Shown piece after piece: positions 12,539 to 24,290 of a DNA stretch of 64,000 bases (within the stretch, counting starts at the first letter, position 1; each line of letters starts with the position of its first letter). Under the pieces are notes generated by a model. That model worked only from the letters and a program-made list of their open reading frames with translations, was not told where the DNA came from and made no database searches. Source of the stretch: Archivesica marissinica (taxonomy: Eukaryota; Mollusca; Bivalvia; Venerida; Vesicomyidae); NCBI GenBank assembly GCA_014843695.1, contig CM026397.1, positions 38,327,952-38,391,951 of the forward strand. The letters run 5' to 3'. The translations under genes were made by a program, and so were the position numbers.

Positions 12539-13073
12539 TTAAAGCGACACTACATCAGTGAAAATGCAAATTTCTACAGAATGTATTTTCCTATTATACG
12601 GTATTATTTCCCCCCAAATATTTGCCTCAAAAACTGAGTATTTCAACTAATAAACAAACGTAGTATACGCAGTTTGTTGACATAACAAAATAATGTAAAT
12701 AGGGTCAATATCCAAGAGTAACAACCTGTGTATCCTGACTAACGAGATTTATCGTACAGATTCACCGTTTTATCTCACATTTGTGCCTGTGCATATTTAT
12801 TTGTAGACTAATCTTAGTTAAATTATCTCTAAACGACATTACCTCATGCTTAGTATTGGCTCCGATGACAAACAAACGTCAATTCAGGAGGATGGATGAA
12901 CGCTATATGAAATTCTACTTTCAATTTTGAAAGCTTGTAGGCCACAAAAACACTGTTTATTGATTCAATGTTAGTGTTTGGATGTATTCAGAAGAATTTG
13001 TAGTAGCAATTGCATTTATACGTTTAAAAAAAAAAGCATTTTATTTGCTTTTTGTGATGTAATGTCGCTTTAA
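12539..13073. mobile_element. Inverted-repeat (MITE-like) element, about 535 bp
   Basis: Left end TTAAAGCGACACTACATCA matches the inverted right end TGATGTAATGTCGCTTTAA with one mismatch. No coding content. Confidence 0.75.
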
Positions 13074-13229
13074 TGGAAGTATTGATTACTAGGCTCAAAA
13101 TAATTTGAAACATTAATTTCTATATGACTTTATGCATTCTAACTTTTGCCCTTGTTGGGCACGTATTGCCGAAACTTTTACAGCATTGACATAAAAAATG
13201 GACGTGCTCTGTTGTTTTTATTTATTTAT

Positions 13230-13442
13230 AAACTCTTTGCTCACTAGCGGTGACAATAACAGTCAAATATGTCCTGGAATTACATTAGAATTGCATCGTA
13301 ACAACACAATTCTAATGAAATTTCAGGACATATTTCCAGAATTTTCACATAAAAACAAGAAAAACACATTAATGAATTGTCGTCTGCTATGATTATTTGA
13401 ACTATAGCCCTTATTTTACCCAGCATGCAAAGAAACAGTTAA
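13230..13442. mobile_element. MITE, TTAACTCTTTGC family, copy 1
   Basis: Degenerate version of the element with clean ends at 21172: shared AGTCAAAT.TGTC, AATTGTCGTCTGCTA and CAGCATGCAAAG blocks. Confidence 0.75.
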
Positions 13443-13528
13443 CATATGCAGCCTCTATTGTCCAATGGATATGGTGTCTGTCTCATAACCAAGGGGTTCA
13501 AGCTAAAAGATATTTGTATAAACAATAC

Positions 13529-13663
13529 CCCTGATATCTCTTTCACGTTGGTCATTTGCTCTCCAATGATCCGCAGATAACGGTTCAGCTGTAAACCGTC
13601 ATTCTGCTGAAGAATCTCAACTTCTGTTCTCTTCAGAAATGCAATCGCAAACCTAAATAACAC
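13529..13663 (-). CDS. TBC1D2B: TBC1D2B-like exon 14 (residues 584-628)
   Basis: Acceptor TATCTTCCAG, donor GGG/GTATTG; 135 nt, phase 0. Encodes VLFRFAIAFLKRTEVEILQQ and a helix LNRYLRIIGEQM, the last TBC helices (pattern V.FR.A.A..K..E.EIL). Confidence 0.93.
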
Positions 13664-13736
13664 CTGGAAGATAAACAGTTTTGCTGTGAAATTATGTCAT
13701 GTATTTCAATAACAACAACAACAACACATTTTTCAT

Positions 13737-13935
13737 GTGCGAAAGGCCTGGAGTCAGAGCCCCGCTGGAGCCGTTATGATTGTGCCCTTAGGCAAGGCAT
13801 TTAAATTCGACGTTGCCTGTTCTCTCTCCCTCATGGCGATGGATTCCACCAGGAATGAGGTCTCGAGAGTGATTAATATAAGTTGCAAGAACTTGTTTCG
13901 CAAACGACCTAGAATAAATTTGTATAAACTAACAA
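13737..13935 (+). mobile_element. SINE (family 6) body and tail
   Basis: Contains CCCCGCTGGAGCCGTTATGA, CCCTTAGGCAAGGCATTTAA, GAGGTCTCGAGAGTGATTAA and a 3' tail with AATAAATTTGTATAAACTA. The complete copy with tRNA head is at 36478. Followed by an (ACA)n run at 13928-13968. Confidence 0.75.
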
Positions 13936-14267
13936 CAACAACAACAACAACTACAACAACAACAACAAATAAATCAATCTACTGTAAAGCTGTGATATTG
14001 TTCAGTCTTCAAAGTACTTGCCTGGGTACAATCTCTCTCCTAATTATCCAGCAGCTGCCAAACTTAGTAAACATGCATATCATTATGTTAAGTACCCCCC
14101 CCCAAAAAAAAACAGACTATCCTGAACATCACATATGCTAAACAATGTCTCCCTCTCTTATGATAACTTAATAATATCTACAAACATATATGAAGGAAGA
14201 ATTCTGGGAAATATGTACACTTATTTTGAAACATATTTGAGAAATAAAACATGTCTGTACCAACCAC

Positions 14268-16165
14268 AATGGCCATCAACAAACATAGATATTATCCAGA
14301 CAAAAGCTGTTTGTACCTCAATGGTAACCAACAAACATAGATATTACCCAGATAAATGATGTTTGTACCTCAATGGCAACCAACAAACATAGATATTACC
14401 AAGATAAATGATGTTTGTACCTCAATGGCAACCAACAAACATAGATATTACCAAGATAAATGATGTTTGTACCTCAATGGTAACCAACAAACACAGATAT
14501 TACCCAGATAAATGATGTTTGTACCTCAATGGCAACCAACAAACATAGATATTACCAAGATAAATGATGTTTGTACCTCAATGGTAACCAACAAACACAG
14601 ATATTACCCAGATAAATGATGTTTGTACCGCAATGGCAATCAACAAACAGATACACTACCCAGATAAATGATGTTTGTACCGCAATGGCAATCAACAAAC
14701 AGATACACTATCCAGATAAATGATGTTTGTACCGCAATGACAATCAACAAACAGATACACTACCCAGATAAATGATGTTTGTACCGCAATGACAATCAAC
14801 AAACAGATACACTACCCAGATAAATGATGTTTGTACTGCATAGGCAATCAACAAACAGATACACTACCCAGATAAATGATGTTTGTACCTCAATGACAAA
14901 CAACAAACAGATACACTACCCAGATAAATGATGTTTGTACTGCAATGGCAATCAACAAACAGATACACTATCCAGATAAATGATGTTTGTACCTCAATGA
15001 CAATCAACAAACAGATACACTACCCAGATAAATGATGTTTGTACTGCAATGGCAATCAACAAACAGATACACTATCCAGATAAATGATGTTTGTACCTCA
15101 ATGATCATCAACAAACAGATACACTACCCAGATAAATGATGTTTGTACCGCAATGGCCATTAACAAACAGATACACTATCCAGATAAATGATGTTTGTAC
15201 TGCAATGGCCATTAACAAACAGATACACTACCCAGATAAATGATGTTTGTACTGCAATGGCCATTAACAAACAGATACACTACCCAGATAAATGATGTTT
15301 GTACCTCAATGACAATCAACAAACAGATACACTACCCAGATAAATGATGTTTGTACTGCAATGGCAATCAACAAACAGATACACTACCCAGATAAATGAT
15401 GTTTGTACCACAATGGCCATTAACAAACAGATACACTATCCAGATAAATGATGTTTGTACCGCAATGGCAATCAACAAACAGATACACTACCCAGATAAA
15501 TGATGTTGTACCGCAATGGCCAATAAAACAAACAGATACACTACCCAGATAAATGATGTTTGTACCACAATGGCCATTAACAAACAGATACACTATCCAG
15601 ATAAATGATGTTTGTACCACAATGACAATCAACAAACAGATACACTACCCAGATAAATGATGTTTGTACTGCAATGGCAATCAACAAACAGATACACTAC
15701 CCAGATAAATGATGTTTGTACCACAATGACAATCAACAAACAGATACACTACCCAGATAAATGATGTTTGTACTGCAATGGCAATCAACAAACAGATACA
15801 CTACCCAGATAAATGATGTTTGTACCACAATGGCCATTAACAAACAGATACACTATCCAGATAAATGATGTTTGTACCGCAATGGCAATCAACAAACAGA
15901 TACACTACCCAGATAAATGATGTTTGTACTGCAATGGCAATCAACAAACAGATACACTACCCAGATAAATGATGTTTGTACCGCAATGGCAATCAACAAA
16001 CAGATACATTACCCAGATAAATGATGTTTGTACCGCAATGGCAATCAACAAACAGATACACTACCCAGATAAATGATGTTTGTATCGCAATGGCAATCAA
16101 CAAACAGATACACTATCCAGATAAATGATGTTTGTACCGCAATGGCTATTAACAAACAGCGATAT
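14268..16165. repeat. 52-bp minisatellite, about 36 copies
   Basis: Unit contains CCAGATAAATGATGTTTGTA and CAACAAACAGATACACTA. Variation at the xCxxAATGGC positions marks sub-blocks. Lies in the intron 70 bp from the donor of exon 13 and does not include it. Confidence 0.95.
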
Positions 16166-16235
16166 TACTCATATAAAGGTTGCTTGGCTTCTACTTGCAT
16201 ACAATCAACTGTCATAAGTTTACTGTAAGACTCAC

Positions 16236-16412
16236 CTTGCTGCCTTCAAAGAGGAAAGAATCCCAGATGCGGAGGAACATCTCGGTGGGAACGTTGTCTA
16301 CAAACACAGTGAGGAACCAGTTAAACGTGAAGAGGGACAGATCTACGTTGTTTGATTCAAGCTTCTGATACACAGCTGGTAACTTCTGCTGTACAAGGTC
16401 TTTCAGTACACG
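16236..16412 (-). CDS. TBC1D2B: TBC1D2B-like exon 13 (residues 525-583, TBC domain C-lobe)
   Basis: Acceptor ATTTACAG, donor AAG/GTGAGT; 177 nt, phase 0. Encodes RVLKDLVQQKLPAVYQKLES, then LFTFNWFLTVFVDNVPTEMF and LRIWDSFLFEGSK. The FNWFL.VF and (R/K)IWDSFL.EG motifs are diagnostic of TBC domains. The bases around the acceptor resemble the unit of the adjacent 43-bp array. Confidence 0.96.
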
Positions 16413-17185
16413 CTGTAAATAATAAACAATCATTACCAACATACTTCGATACACATTTCCAATGATAAACAATCATTTCCAACATACATCAATACACATT
16501 TCCAATGATAAACAATCATTTCCAACATACATCAATACACATTTCCAATGATAAACAATCATTTCCAACATACATCAATACACATTTCCAATGATAAACA
16601 ATAATTTCCAACATACATCAATACACATTTCCAATGATAAACAATCATTTCCAACATACATCAATACACATTTCCAATGATAAACAATCATTTCCAACAT
16701 ACATCAATACACATGTCCAATGATAAACAATCATTTCCCAACATACTTCAATACACATTTCCAATGATAAACAATCATTTCCAACATACTTCAATACACG
16801 CTACCAATGATAAACAATCATTTCCCAACATACTTTAATACACATTTCTAATGATAATCAAAAAATTTCCAACATACTTCAATACACATTTTCAATGATA
16901 AACAATCATTTCCCAACATACTTCAATACACATTTCCAATGATAAACAATCATTTCCAACATACTTCAATACAAGCTACCAATGATAAACAATCATTTCC
17001 CAACATACTTCAATACACATTTCTAATGATAATCAAAACATTTCCAACATACTTCAATACACGCTACCAATGATAAACAATCATTTCCCAACATACTTCA
17101 ATACACATTTCTAATGATAATCAAAAAATTTCCAACATACTTCAATACACATTTTCAATGATAAACAATACTTTTCCAACATACT
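16405..17185. repeat. 43-bp minisatellite next to and resembling the exon 13 acceptor
   Basis: About 17 units of AAACAATCATTTCCAACATA with AATACACATTTCCAATGAT. In gene orientation some copies read TTGGTAGCGTGTATTG, close to the true junction TTTACAGCGTGTACTG, so the unit covers the acceptor and first codons of exon 13. Confidence 0.85.
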
Positions 17186-17277
17186 TCCACATTCTCGATC
17201 TGGACCGTGATTCTACTATTTATATATAGGAGATATGGTCAGTAATTACGAGGAACCAGAACTAATGAAGCACTAAC

Positions 17278-17415
17278 CTGATCTGCCTGGGCAGCTAACA
17301 AGGTTGTACTGAAGTATTCCGGAGGTAGGATATGGTCCACAATTGCAACTAGGCACCAGAAGGCATCCTCTTCAGGCAGAAATAACAAGGCAATTGCTGC
17401 CAGTCTATTCAAACC
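17278..17415 (-). CDS. TBC1D2B: TBC1D2B-like exon 12 (residues 479-524, TBC domain)
   Basis: Acceptor CAATAAG, donor CAG/GTTAGT; 138 nt, phase 0 at both ends. Encodes GLNRLAAIALLFLPEEDAFW followed by CLVAIVDHILPPEYF. The QG(L/M)N and EEDAFWCL motifs are hallmark TBC sequence following the glutamine finger. Confidence 0.95.
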
Positions 17416-17548
17416 CTTATTGAGAGAAATAAATTATCATTATTATTTTAATAGGTTTGACTGTATTTCAAGTAATAAGACACAATAATAACTAAGATTT
17501 AATCTGTGATGACAATAAATGTTCTAGGAACATTACTGTATAAAAGCT

Positions 17549-18240
17549 AATTATCCTACCTGACAGTATCCAATAACTCTATTGTACTCACTGAAGGCAA
17601 GGAGTATCCTACCTGACAGTATCCAATAACTCTATTGTACTCACTGAAGGCAAGGAGTATCCTATCTGACAGTATCCAATAACTCTATTGTACTCGCTGA
17701 AGGCAAGGAGTATCCTACCTGACAGTATCCAATAACTCTATTGTACTCGCTGAAGGCAAGGAGTATCCTACCTGACAGTATCCAATAACTCTATTGTACT
17801 CACTGAAGGCAAGGGGTATCCTACCTGACAGTATCCAATAACTCTATTGTACTCACTGAAGGCAAGGTGTATCCTACCTGACAGTATCCAATAACTCTAT
17901 TGTACTCACTGAAGGCAAGGAGTATCCTACCTGACAGTATCCAATAACTCTATTGTACTCACTGAAGGCAAGGGGTATCCTATCTGACAGTATCCAATAA
18001 CTCTATTGTACTCACTGAAGGCAAGGTGTATCCTACCTGACAGTATCCAATAACTCTATTGTACTCACTGAAGGCAAGGGGTATCCTACCTGACAGTATC
18101 CAATAACTCTATTGTACTCACTGAAGGCAAGGAGTATCCTACCTGACAGTATCCAATAACTCTATTGTACTCACTGAAGGCAAGGGGTATCCTACCTGAC
18201 AGTATCCAATGACTCTATTGTACTCGCTGAAGGCAAGGAG
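17549..18240. repeat. 53-bp minisatellite spanning the donor of exon 11 (glutamine finger)
   Basis: Thirteen copies at exact 53-bp spacing (CTGACAG near 17560, 17613 ... 18196). In gene orientation each has the codons for LLAFSEYNRVIGYCQ followed by the donor GTAGGATA. Only the copy at 18196 is attached to the full exon. Running past the first donor reaches a stop after 18 codons. Confidence 0.96.
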
Positions 18241-18327
18241 TATTTTCCTGAGTTTGATAATGCCCTCCGACTCAATAGACTCGTAATGCTTGTTGTTTGG
18301 CAGTGTTCTAAGCAGATCTAACTCAAT
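18196..18327 (-). CDS. TBC1D2B: TBC1D2B-like exon 11 (residues 435-478, both catalytic fingers)
   Basis: Acceptor GCATATTCAG, donor CAG/GTAGGA; 132 nt. Begins with the arginine finger IELDLLR (IxxDxxR, Arg441) then TLPNN, and ends with VIGYCQ. Gln478 is the glutamine finger (YxQ) and its CAG is the last codon before the donor. All catalytic residues needed for the dual-finger TBC mechanism are present. The final part of the exon with its donor is tandemly repeated downstream (17549-18240). Confidence 0.96.
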
Positions 18328-18387
18328 CTGAATATGCAAATTATAACATATCATATAATACATAAAGACATATTGTTAGTTTTTCTG

Positions 18388-19397
18388 TTACCTCCCTTAG
18401 TAAATAAAGTCTTGATTTTATTCCGAAATGTATATCGGTTCTTTTAGTTGGAAGCTTTCGTTTTTACTGTTGTTCCCATACCAGATGTTGCAGTATGATT
18501 AATGTTAATTTATCAAAATCATGTTAATAAATTGATAAACATTTTTACACCAAAGTAGATCTATCTACCAATTATTATGTTATATGTTATATTTCGGGTT
18601 TTACGCCTGCATCAGCACCATTTTGGGCTATATCGCCGGCGGGCAGTTTACTTAACAACACCTTTCCTGGGCAGGCTCCAGCGGTTAACCAGTACTTGGG
18701 TGCACCAACCTCCGTAAGAAACAGCCAACTTTTTCATATAAATGAGACACGGCCTGAGCGGGGCTCGAACCCGTGACCATCAGTGATGATATGTTACAGT
18801 GGTATACAAGTCAGCGACCTTAACCACTCGACCACGGAGGCGGACATCTACCAATTGTATATACTGTAGAATATATGTTGAGATCTAATAATCCTATGAT
18901 GAGAAAATGCATGAACATTTATAGCATACATGTGGGATAAAGGAAACAACAATGAAAACAGAGGAAACCAAATAAACCGTGCTATCCTCCATGAAGGGTA
19001 TCTGACACAAGTCTCCCATTGCAACATATAGTATAATGAGAGACATCAGTCAGTTACTGCCCCTGAATACTCTCTAAAAGGAGATAGGTCCTATTAAGTG
19101 TTTATCTTTGTTTTTACCGTTGTTTCCTTTGCACAACATGCTAGCAATTTGATTCCACTATCTCTTCTTAAGATTTTTAAATTACTATATCTCGACAGAT
19201 TATATACAGTACCGGTATATGCAATGGGTACTTATTTCTAAAAGAATGTTTTCAGTTAATTAACACGATTTTGATAAAATCACATGTATCATACTGCAAC
19301 ATCTGGTTAGGGAACAACAGTAAAAACAAAGGATTCTAACTAAAAGGACATATTCACATTTTGGAATAAATCAGATTTTATCTGCCAAGGGAGGTAA
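18388..19397. mobile_element. Fold-back element with TTACCTCCCTT ends, about 1 kb
   Basis: Left arm from TTACCTCCCTT and right arm to AAGGGAGGTAA are inverted over about 150 bp, including TAAAGTC..ATTTTATTCC / GGAATAAATC..ATTTTA and CAGATGTTGCAGTATGAT / ATCATACTGCAACATCTG. The SINE at 18596-18845 sits inside. Confidence 0.75.
18596..18845 (-). mobile_element. tRNA-derived SINE (family 3), reverse
   Basis: Box B on the minus strand (GGGTTCGAGCCCC) and a tRNA-like head at 18810-18845 (TCCGTGGTCGAGTGGTTAAG). The body has TTTTACGCCTGCATCAGCAC and TTTTGGGCTATATCGCCG. Copies at 23776 and 57395. Confidence 0.85.
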
Positions 19398-19660
19398 TAG
19401 AAATTTAGAAATGTCTCTCATTCTAACAGTAGTATGAAACATTACATAATGCAGAATGCAATCGTCATTGGCTGCCTGCTGGAAGGAGTCTGTTACAGTA
19501 ATGGCATATAGAAAACTTAAAAGTTATGAATAAGAAGAACTCAGTTATGAATTGTCATCTGCTACAATTATTTATTCGAAACTGGTTATAGCCTTTATGT
19601 TTTGTATTGTTTTAAATTAATGTTGAGGCTTCAAACATCTGTGATGCTATACATGTACTT

Positions 19661-19868
19661 GTGTGGCATCCGTGGGCCAGTGGTAGAGTGTCGGATTTGG
19701 AATCGAACGGTCCCGGGTTCGATACTCAGTCAGGCCACGTATGTAGTGTCATTGAGCAAGGCACCTCACACACGTGTATTACTGCACAATCCTCCAAAAT
19801 GACTAATCCCTTCAGGAGGCGTCGCTCATATGGGCAACCGGTAGCGATGGAACGTAAATCACAAATAT
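19661..19868 (+). mobile_element. tRNA-derived SINE (family 1-like)
   Basis: Head with CCGTGGGCCAGTGGTAGAGT and box B GGGTTCGATAC; the end block GGAGGCGTCGCTCATATGGG is shared with family 1 but the head differs. Confidence 0.75.
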
Positions 19869-20110
19869 GAATTTATTTTAGCTTGATTGCAAAAGAAGTT
19901 GTTTTATTTCAACTTCAGACTTATCACTCTCGAGATCTCATTCCTGATGCAATCCATTACCATGAGGGAGAGATTAGAGACAATGTGGATTTTAAAAGTA
20001 TCTTGACTTAAGGAAATCACGACTGTGATTTTGCTGGGGTTCAAGCTCACATCTCCTGTGTTACGGGGCTGACACCCTATCCATTATCCCACAAGGGCTA
20101 CGACTGGTAT
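19869..20110 (-). mobile_element. SINE (family 6), reverse
   Basis: Reverse order of the family 6 body: GAATTTATTTTAGCTTGATT tail, CTCTCGAGATCTCATTCCTG, then box B (GGGGTTCAAGCTC) and a tRNA-like end TGACACCCTATCCATTATCC. Confidence 0.75.
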
Positions 20111-20284
20111 GTAGAATATTATCTAAAGTACTTTGAACAATGTTTGAAGTCTGTATAGCTGAGGCACAACTCCAACAACAAGGTAAAGGTAGTACAAAGT
20201 GCACTCAAGTGTACAGTATTTCCCTTCTCTGAGAGAGGGCACACATTTCTTTAAAAATGAGTTGTTTTCACCAAAATGCAAAAA

Positions 20285-21065
20285 CTCACTCCGGGAGCTC
20301 TATGCGTCAAGCCACAATACATAGAACACAATTTCCCCCTGGGAGCTCTATGCGTCCAGCCACAATACATAGAACACAATTTCCCTCCGGGAGCTCTATG
20401 CGTCAAGCCACAATACATAGAACACAATTTCCCTCCGGGAGCTCTACCAGGTATGTGTCCAGCCACAATACATATAACACAATTTCCCCCTGGGAGCTCT
20501 ATGCGTCAAGCCACAATACATAGAACACAATTTCCCTCCGGGAGCTCTACCAGGTATGTGTCCAGCCACAATACATATAACACAATTTCCCCCTGGGAGC
20601 TCTATGCGTCAAGCCACAATACATAGAACACAATTTCCCTCTGGAAACTCTATGCGTCCAGCCACAATACATAGAACACAATTTCCCTCTGGAAACTCTA
20701 TGCGTCCAGCCACAATACATAGAACACAATTTCCCTCTGGAAACTCTATGCGTCCAGCCACAATACATAGAACACAATTTCCCTCCCGGGAACTCTATGC
20801 GTCCAGCCACAATACATAGAACACAATTTCCCTCCGGGAGCTCTATGCGTCAAGCCACAATACATAGAACACAATTTCCCTCCCGGGAACTCTATGCGTC
20901 AAGCCACAATACATAACACACAATTTCCCCCTGGGAGCTCTATGCATCCAGCCACAATACATAACACACAATTTCCCCCTGGGAGCTCTATGCATCCAGC
21001 CACAATACATAGAACACAATTTCCCTCTGGGAGCTCTACTGGGTATGCGTCTGCCACAATACATA
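20285..21065. repeat. 48-bp minisatellite, about 16 copies
   Basis: Unit GGGAGCTCTATGCGTCAAGC plus CACAATACATAGAACACAATTTCCCTCC. Three copies contain an inserted TACCAGG/TACTGGG variant. Frames on both strands are by-products of the 48-bp period. Confidence 0.95.
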
Positions 21066-21171
21066 GAACATGAATTTTACGTCTGCTCTTTATAAATATT
21101 ATAAATGTCACCCTTTGGAATGAGAGTTGACACACTTGAGCTCATGAAATGGTTCACATGCATGTGCATTA

Positions 21172-21383
21172 ACTCTTTGCATGCTAGCTGTGAAAATAAC
21201 AGTCAAATGTGTCATACAAGTTCATTAAAATTATGTCGTAAAGACACAATTCTAATAAAAATTCCATTACATATTTCCAAGAGTTTTCAGTTACAAATAA
21301 GAAAATCCCATTGATGAATTGTCGTCTGCTACAATTATTTGAACTATTTATAGCCTTTGTTTTACCCAGCATGCAAAGAGTTA
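21172..21383. mobile_element. MITE, TTAACTCTTTGCATGCT family, copy 2
   Basis: Perfect 17-bp inverted ends TTAACTCTTTGCATGCT and AGCATGCAAAGAGTTAA bound a 212-bp non-coding element. Confidence 0.88.
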
Positions 21384-22436
21384 ATAAAGAACAACATCAA
21401 CCACTCTGTAGGGATAACAATAGATTTTTATTTCTAGAACAGGGCACTGCCACTTTTTAGCATGTTATTATACATTCTAACACGACCCAGCTAATAACAT
21501 ACATACTTGTAGAGTAAAATCTACCTTGGGTTATTCTGCAATATACCTACCTTAAACTATGCTGCGCGCGCACCGTGTTTTGGCTATTCCATTTATACAA
21601 TGCGTGTAAAGTTTTATGAATGAAAGTCACGTGATGTTTGTAAATAATACCGTGAGAATTCGCGGAAGTAAGCTATTTTTAGAATCAGATAATCTCTTGT
21701 CCGTCTTGTTTTTCTGTTAAGTAACGTTTCCGTTACTATTCTGTACAGTTTTATTTGACAAAATAAATAAAATTATTGATCAGTTACAACTTTTGTTCAT
21801 TTATGCACTAGATTGATATTTTCCATAAAAAATAACGTCATCACCCCTTACGCGGTAGGAAATTTCGAAAGCCAAATGCACGGCGTTTGAAGAAAATACT
21901 CCTTGATTCTCATCTAAAATTATTAGAAGGCGTGTTAGAATCGAAATAATAAGTATCAACTGTGGTATATCACAGAATAACCCGAGTTTGAAGTTCTTAT
22001 GCGTAGAAATATATCACGAAGGCCGAAGGCTATTCTGTGATATACCACGGTTGATACTTATTATTTCTTAAATAATTAATATACATTAAGACACCATGTA
22101 GAATTGTAGAATTAAATAATTAGAAGCCAAGTAAAGTCTGAAATACAAATTTGGTAACAACCATCTTTTACAATTCTGTAAATTGATCTTCGAAAAAATA
22201 TGTCTATATAATAATTATATTCCGTCTAATGAGCAGTGAGTGAAAAGTGGTCAAAATAATTAAAAAGTACGGGCAAGTTTACATGACTATTTTCCAGAAG
22301 AATTCCATGGATTGCGTCACGCCTATGAATAGCGTCGAATCTCGATGGAATTGCGCTGGATATTTGATCCAACCTAGGACAAGTACAGCACATTTTGTTT
22401 GTGCTTTTTTCTTTTATGTGTCGCACCAACAGCTTA
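21384..22436. other. Intron sequence with one inverted-repeat element
   Basis: AATAAGTATCAACTGTGGTA (21947) pairs with TACCACGGTTGATACTTATT (22043), and TATCACAGAATAACCC with GGCTATTCTGTGATA, forming a hairpin of about 120 bp. No exon or long frame found elsewhere in this stretch. Confidence 0.6.
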
Positions 22437-23030
22437 GGTCATATGGCGACTCTCCAGTTATTGGTGGAGGAAGACCCCGGGTGGTATTGGTGGAGGAAGA
22501 CCCCGGGTGGTATTGGTGGAGGAAGACCCCGGGTGGTATTGGTGGAGGAAGACCCCGGGTGCTATTGGTGGAGGAAGACCCCGGGTGGTATTGGTGAAGG
22601 ACTCCGGGTGGTATTGGTGGAGGAAGACCCCGGGTGGTATTGGTGGAGGAAGACCCTGGGTGGTATTGGTGGAGGAAGACCCCGGGTGGTATTGGTGGAG
22701 GAAGACCCTGGTTGCCCACCCGAGCAGTATTTCAGGCACAGACAGGCAACCAGGTAGAACCATTTACTTTCTGCAAGCCAGCTGGATAGCTTCCTCACAA
22801 GAAGAATTTAAGTTTAAACTAATTTATTTTACAATGATTGCGAAGCAAGTTCTAACGTAAATGTGGTCATTTGTGTGGGAGGAAACCGGAGTACCCGGAG
22901 AAAACCCACCTGTCCCGATCTGGTGACCACCGTACCAAGAAGAATTTGATACCCTCAGTGGGATCGGGCTACGTCGGTAAGGGGCAAGTGATTTGAAGTC
23001 ATAGACCTTAACAAATAAGCCACGATCAGT
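22437..23030 (-). mobile_element. SINE (family 5), reverse, with internal minisatellite
   Basis: Same backbone as 9253-9450 (GACTCTCCAGTTATTGGTGG, GAGCAGTATTTCAGGCAC, CAGCTGGATAGCTTCCTCAC). A second SINE tail (GTGTGGGAGGAAACCGGAGT) is inserted near 22875. The GGTGGAGGAAGACCCCGG segment is expanded into the 26-bp array. Confidence 0.7.
22462..22712. repeat. 26-bp minisatellite inside a SINE, about 10 copies
   Basis: Unit TTGGTGGAGGAAGACCCCGG plus GTGGTA. It lies exactly where the unexpanded SINE copy at 9282-9300 has a single unit. Confidence 0.93.
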
Positions 23031-23460
23031 CCCTCCATACATTTTGTATTGTACTGGTGAGTTAATTGTTGCAATCATTTTGAGTAAAACAACCAAAAGG
23101 CACATCATAAATGATAATTATATGTTATTGAAATATCAACCTAGTTTAATTACTTTAGAAAACACATGCATCAAATTAATACAAACTACAATTTGAAAGG
23201 CACACTGAAAATGCACAATAATGCAGAATTTAAAATCTATTTTATCACTGTGGAAGAACCCCAGACCCACCGCCCCCTTCCCCAACACGCCTACCACCTT
23301 CACTTATTCAGGACTCCGGATGCACACACTCGGGAATAAACACTATAACAAAGTTCTTGACACAACATTATATGGTAACTTTTATTGTATACATGTAGAA
23401 TCATCTACTAATGTGCTATTTTCCTGCTGATCTTTCATTTATAAATAAATGAACATTTGT

Positions 23461-23741
23461 AATAGGATTTCCCTGTATCCCAAAACTCTAATCGTTCTAA
23501 AACTTGTAATAGGATTTCCCTGTATCCCAAAACCCTAATCGTTCTAAAACTTGTAATAGGATTGCCCTGTATCCCAAAACTCTAATCATTCTTAAACTTG
23601 TAATAGGATTTCCCAGTATCCCAAAACTCTAAGCATTCTAAAACTTGTAATAGGATTTCCCAGTATCCCAAAACTCTAAGCGTTCTAAAACTTGTAATAG
23701 GATTTCCCAGTATCCCAAGACTCTTATCCTTCTAAAGCTAG
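23461..23741. repeat. 47-bp minisatellite, about 6 copies
   Basis: Unit CTTGTAATAGGATTTCCCTG then TATCCCAAAACTCTAATCGTTCTAAAA. Confidence 0.92.
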
Positions 23742-23775
23742 CTCTATCTTAACCCTTAAAATGCTTTGTTGTGTG

Positions 23776-24005
23776 TTTGTTCGGGTTTAACGCCTGCGTC
23801 AGCACCATTTTGGGCTATATCGCCGACAGGCAGTTAACTAACAACCCCCTTCCTGAGCAGGCTCCAGCAGTTAACCAGTACTTGGTGCACCCAACCTCCA
23901 TAAGACACAGTTAACTTTTTCATATAAATGAGACACAGTCTGAGCGGGGTTCAAACCCGTGCCCATCAGTGATGATAGGTTACAGTGGTATACAAGTCAG
24001 CGACC
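23776..24005 (-). mobile_element. tRNA-derived SINE (family 3), reverse
   Basis: Same body as 18596: ACGCCTGCGTCAGCACCATT, TTAACCAGTACTTGGTGCAC and box B GGGGTTCAAACCCGTG. The tRNA 5' end is truncated, joining directly to the hairpin element. Confidence 0.83.
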
Positions 24006-24232
24006 CTTAAAATGCTAACCACAACTAAAGTTGCTTATGCAAACAGCATAGAGCCAGATCAGACAGCACAGAACATGCCGTCTGATCAGCCTCTATCCTG
24101 TTTGCTATTCGGATAGTGGAGCTAAAGCACTTGTCTGAATAACAAACAACATAGATCCTGATCAGACGCAGCTGATCTGTATCTACGTTGTTTGCACATT
24201 CCTTCCAATTTATTCGGCATTTTAAGGGTTAA
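24006..24232. mobile_element. Triple-hairpin repeat element, copy 4 (clean)
   Basis: Inverted ends CCCTTAAAATGC / GCATTTTAAGGGTTAA; stems GCAAACAGCATAGAGCCAGA with CTATCCTGTTTGC, TATTCGGATAGTGG, and AACAACATAGATCC with CTGTATCTACGTTGTTTGC. Confidence 0.83.
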
Positions 24233-24290
24233 CCTAGCTATCAATACCTTTTCCATATCGTTTAATTAGCTTTGCCAGGCTGATCATGAG

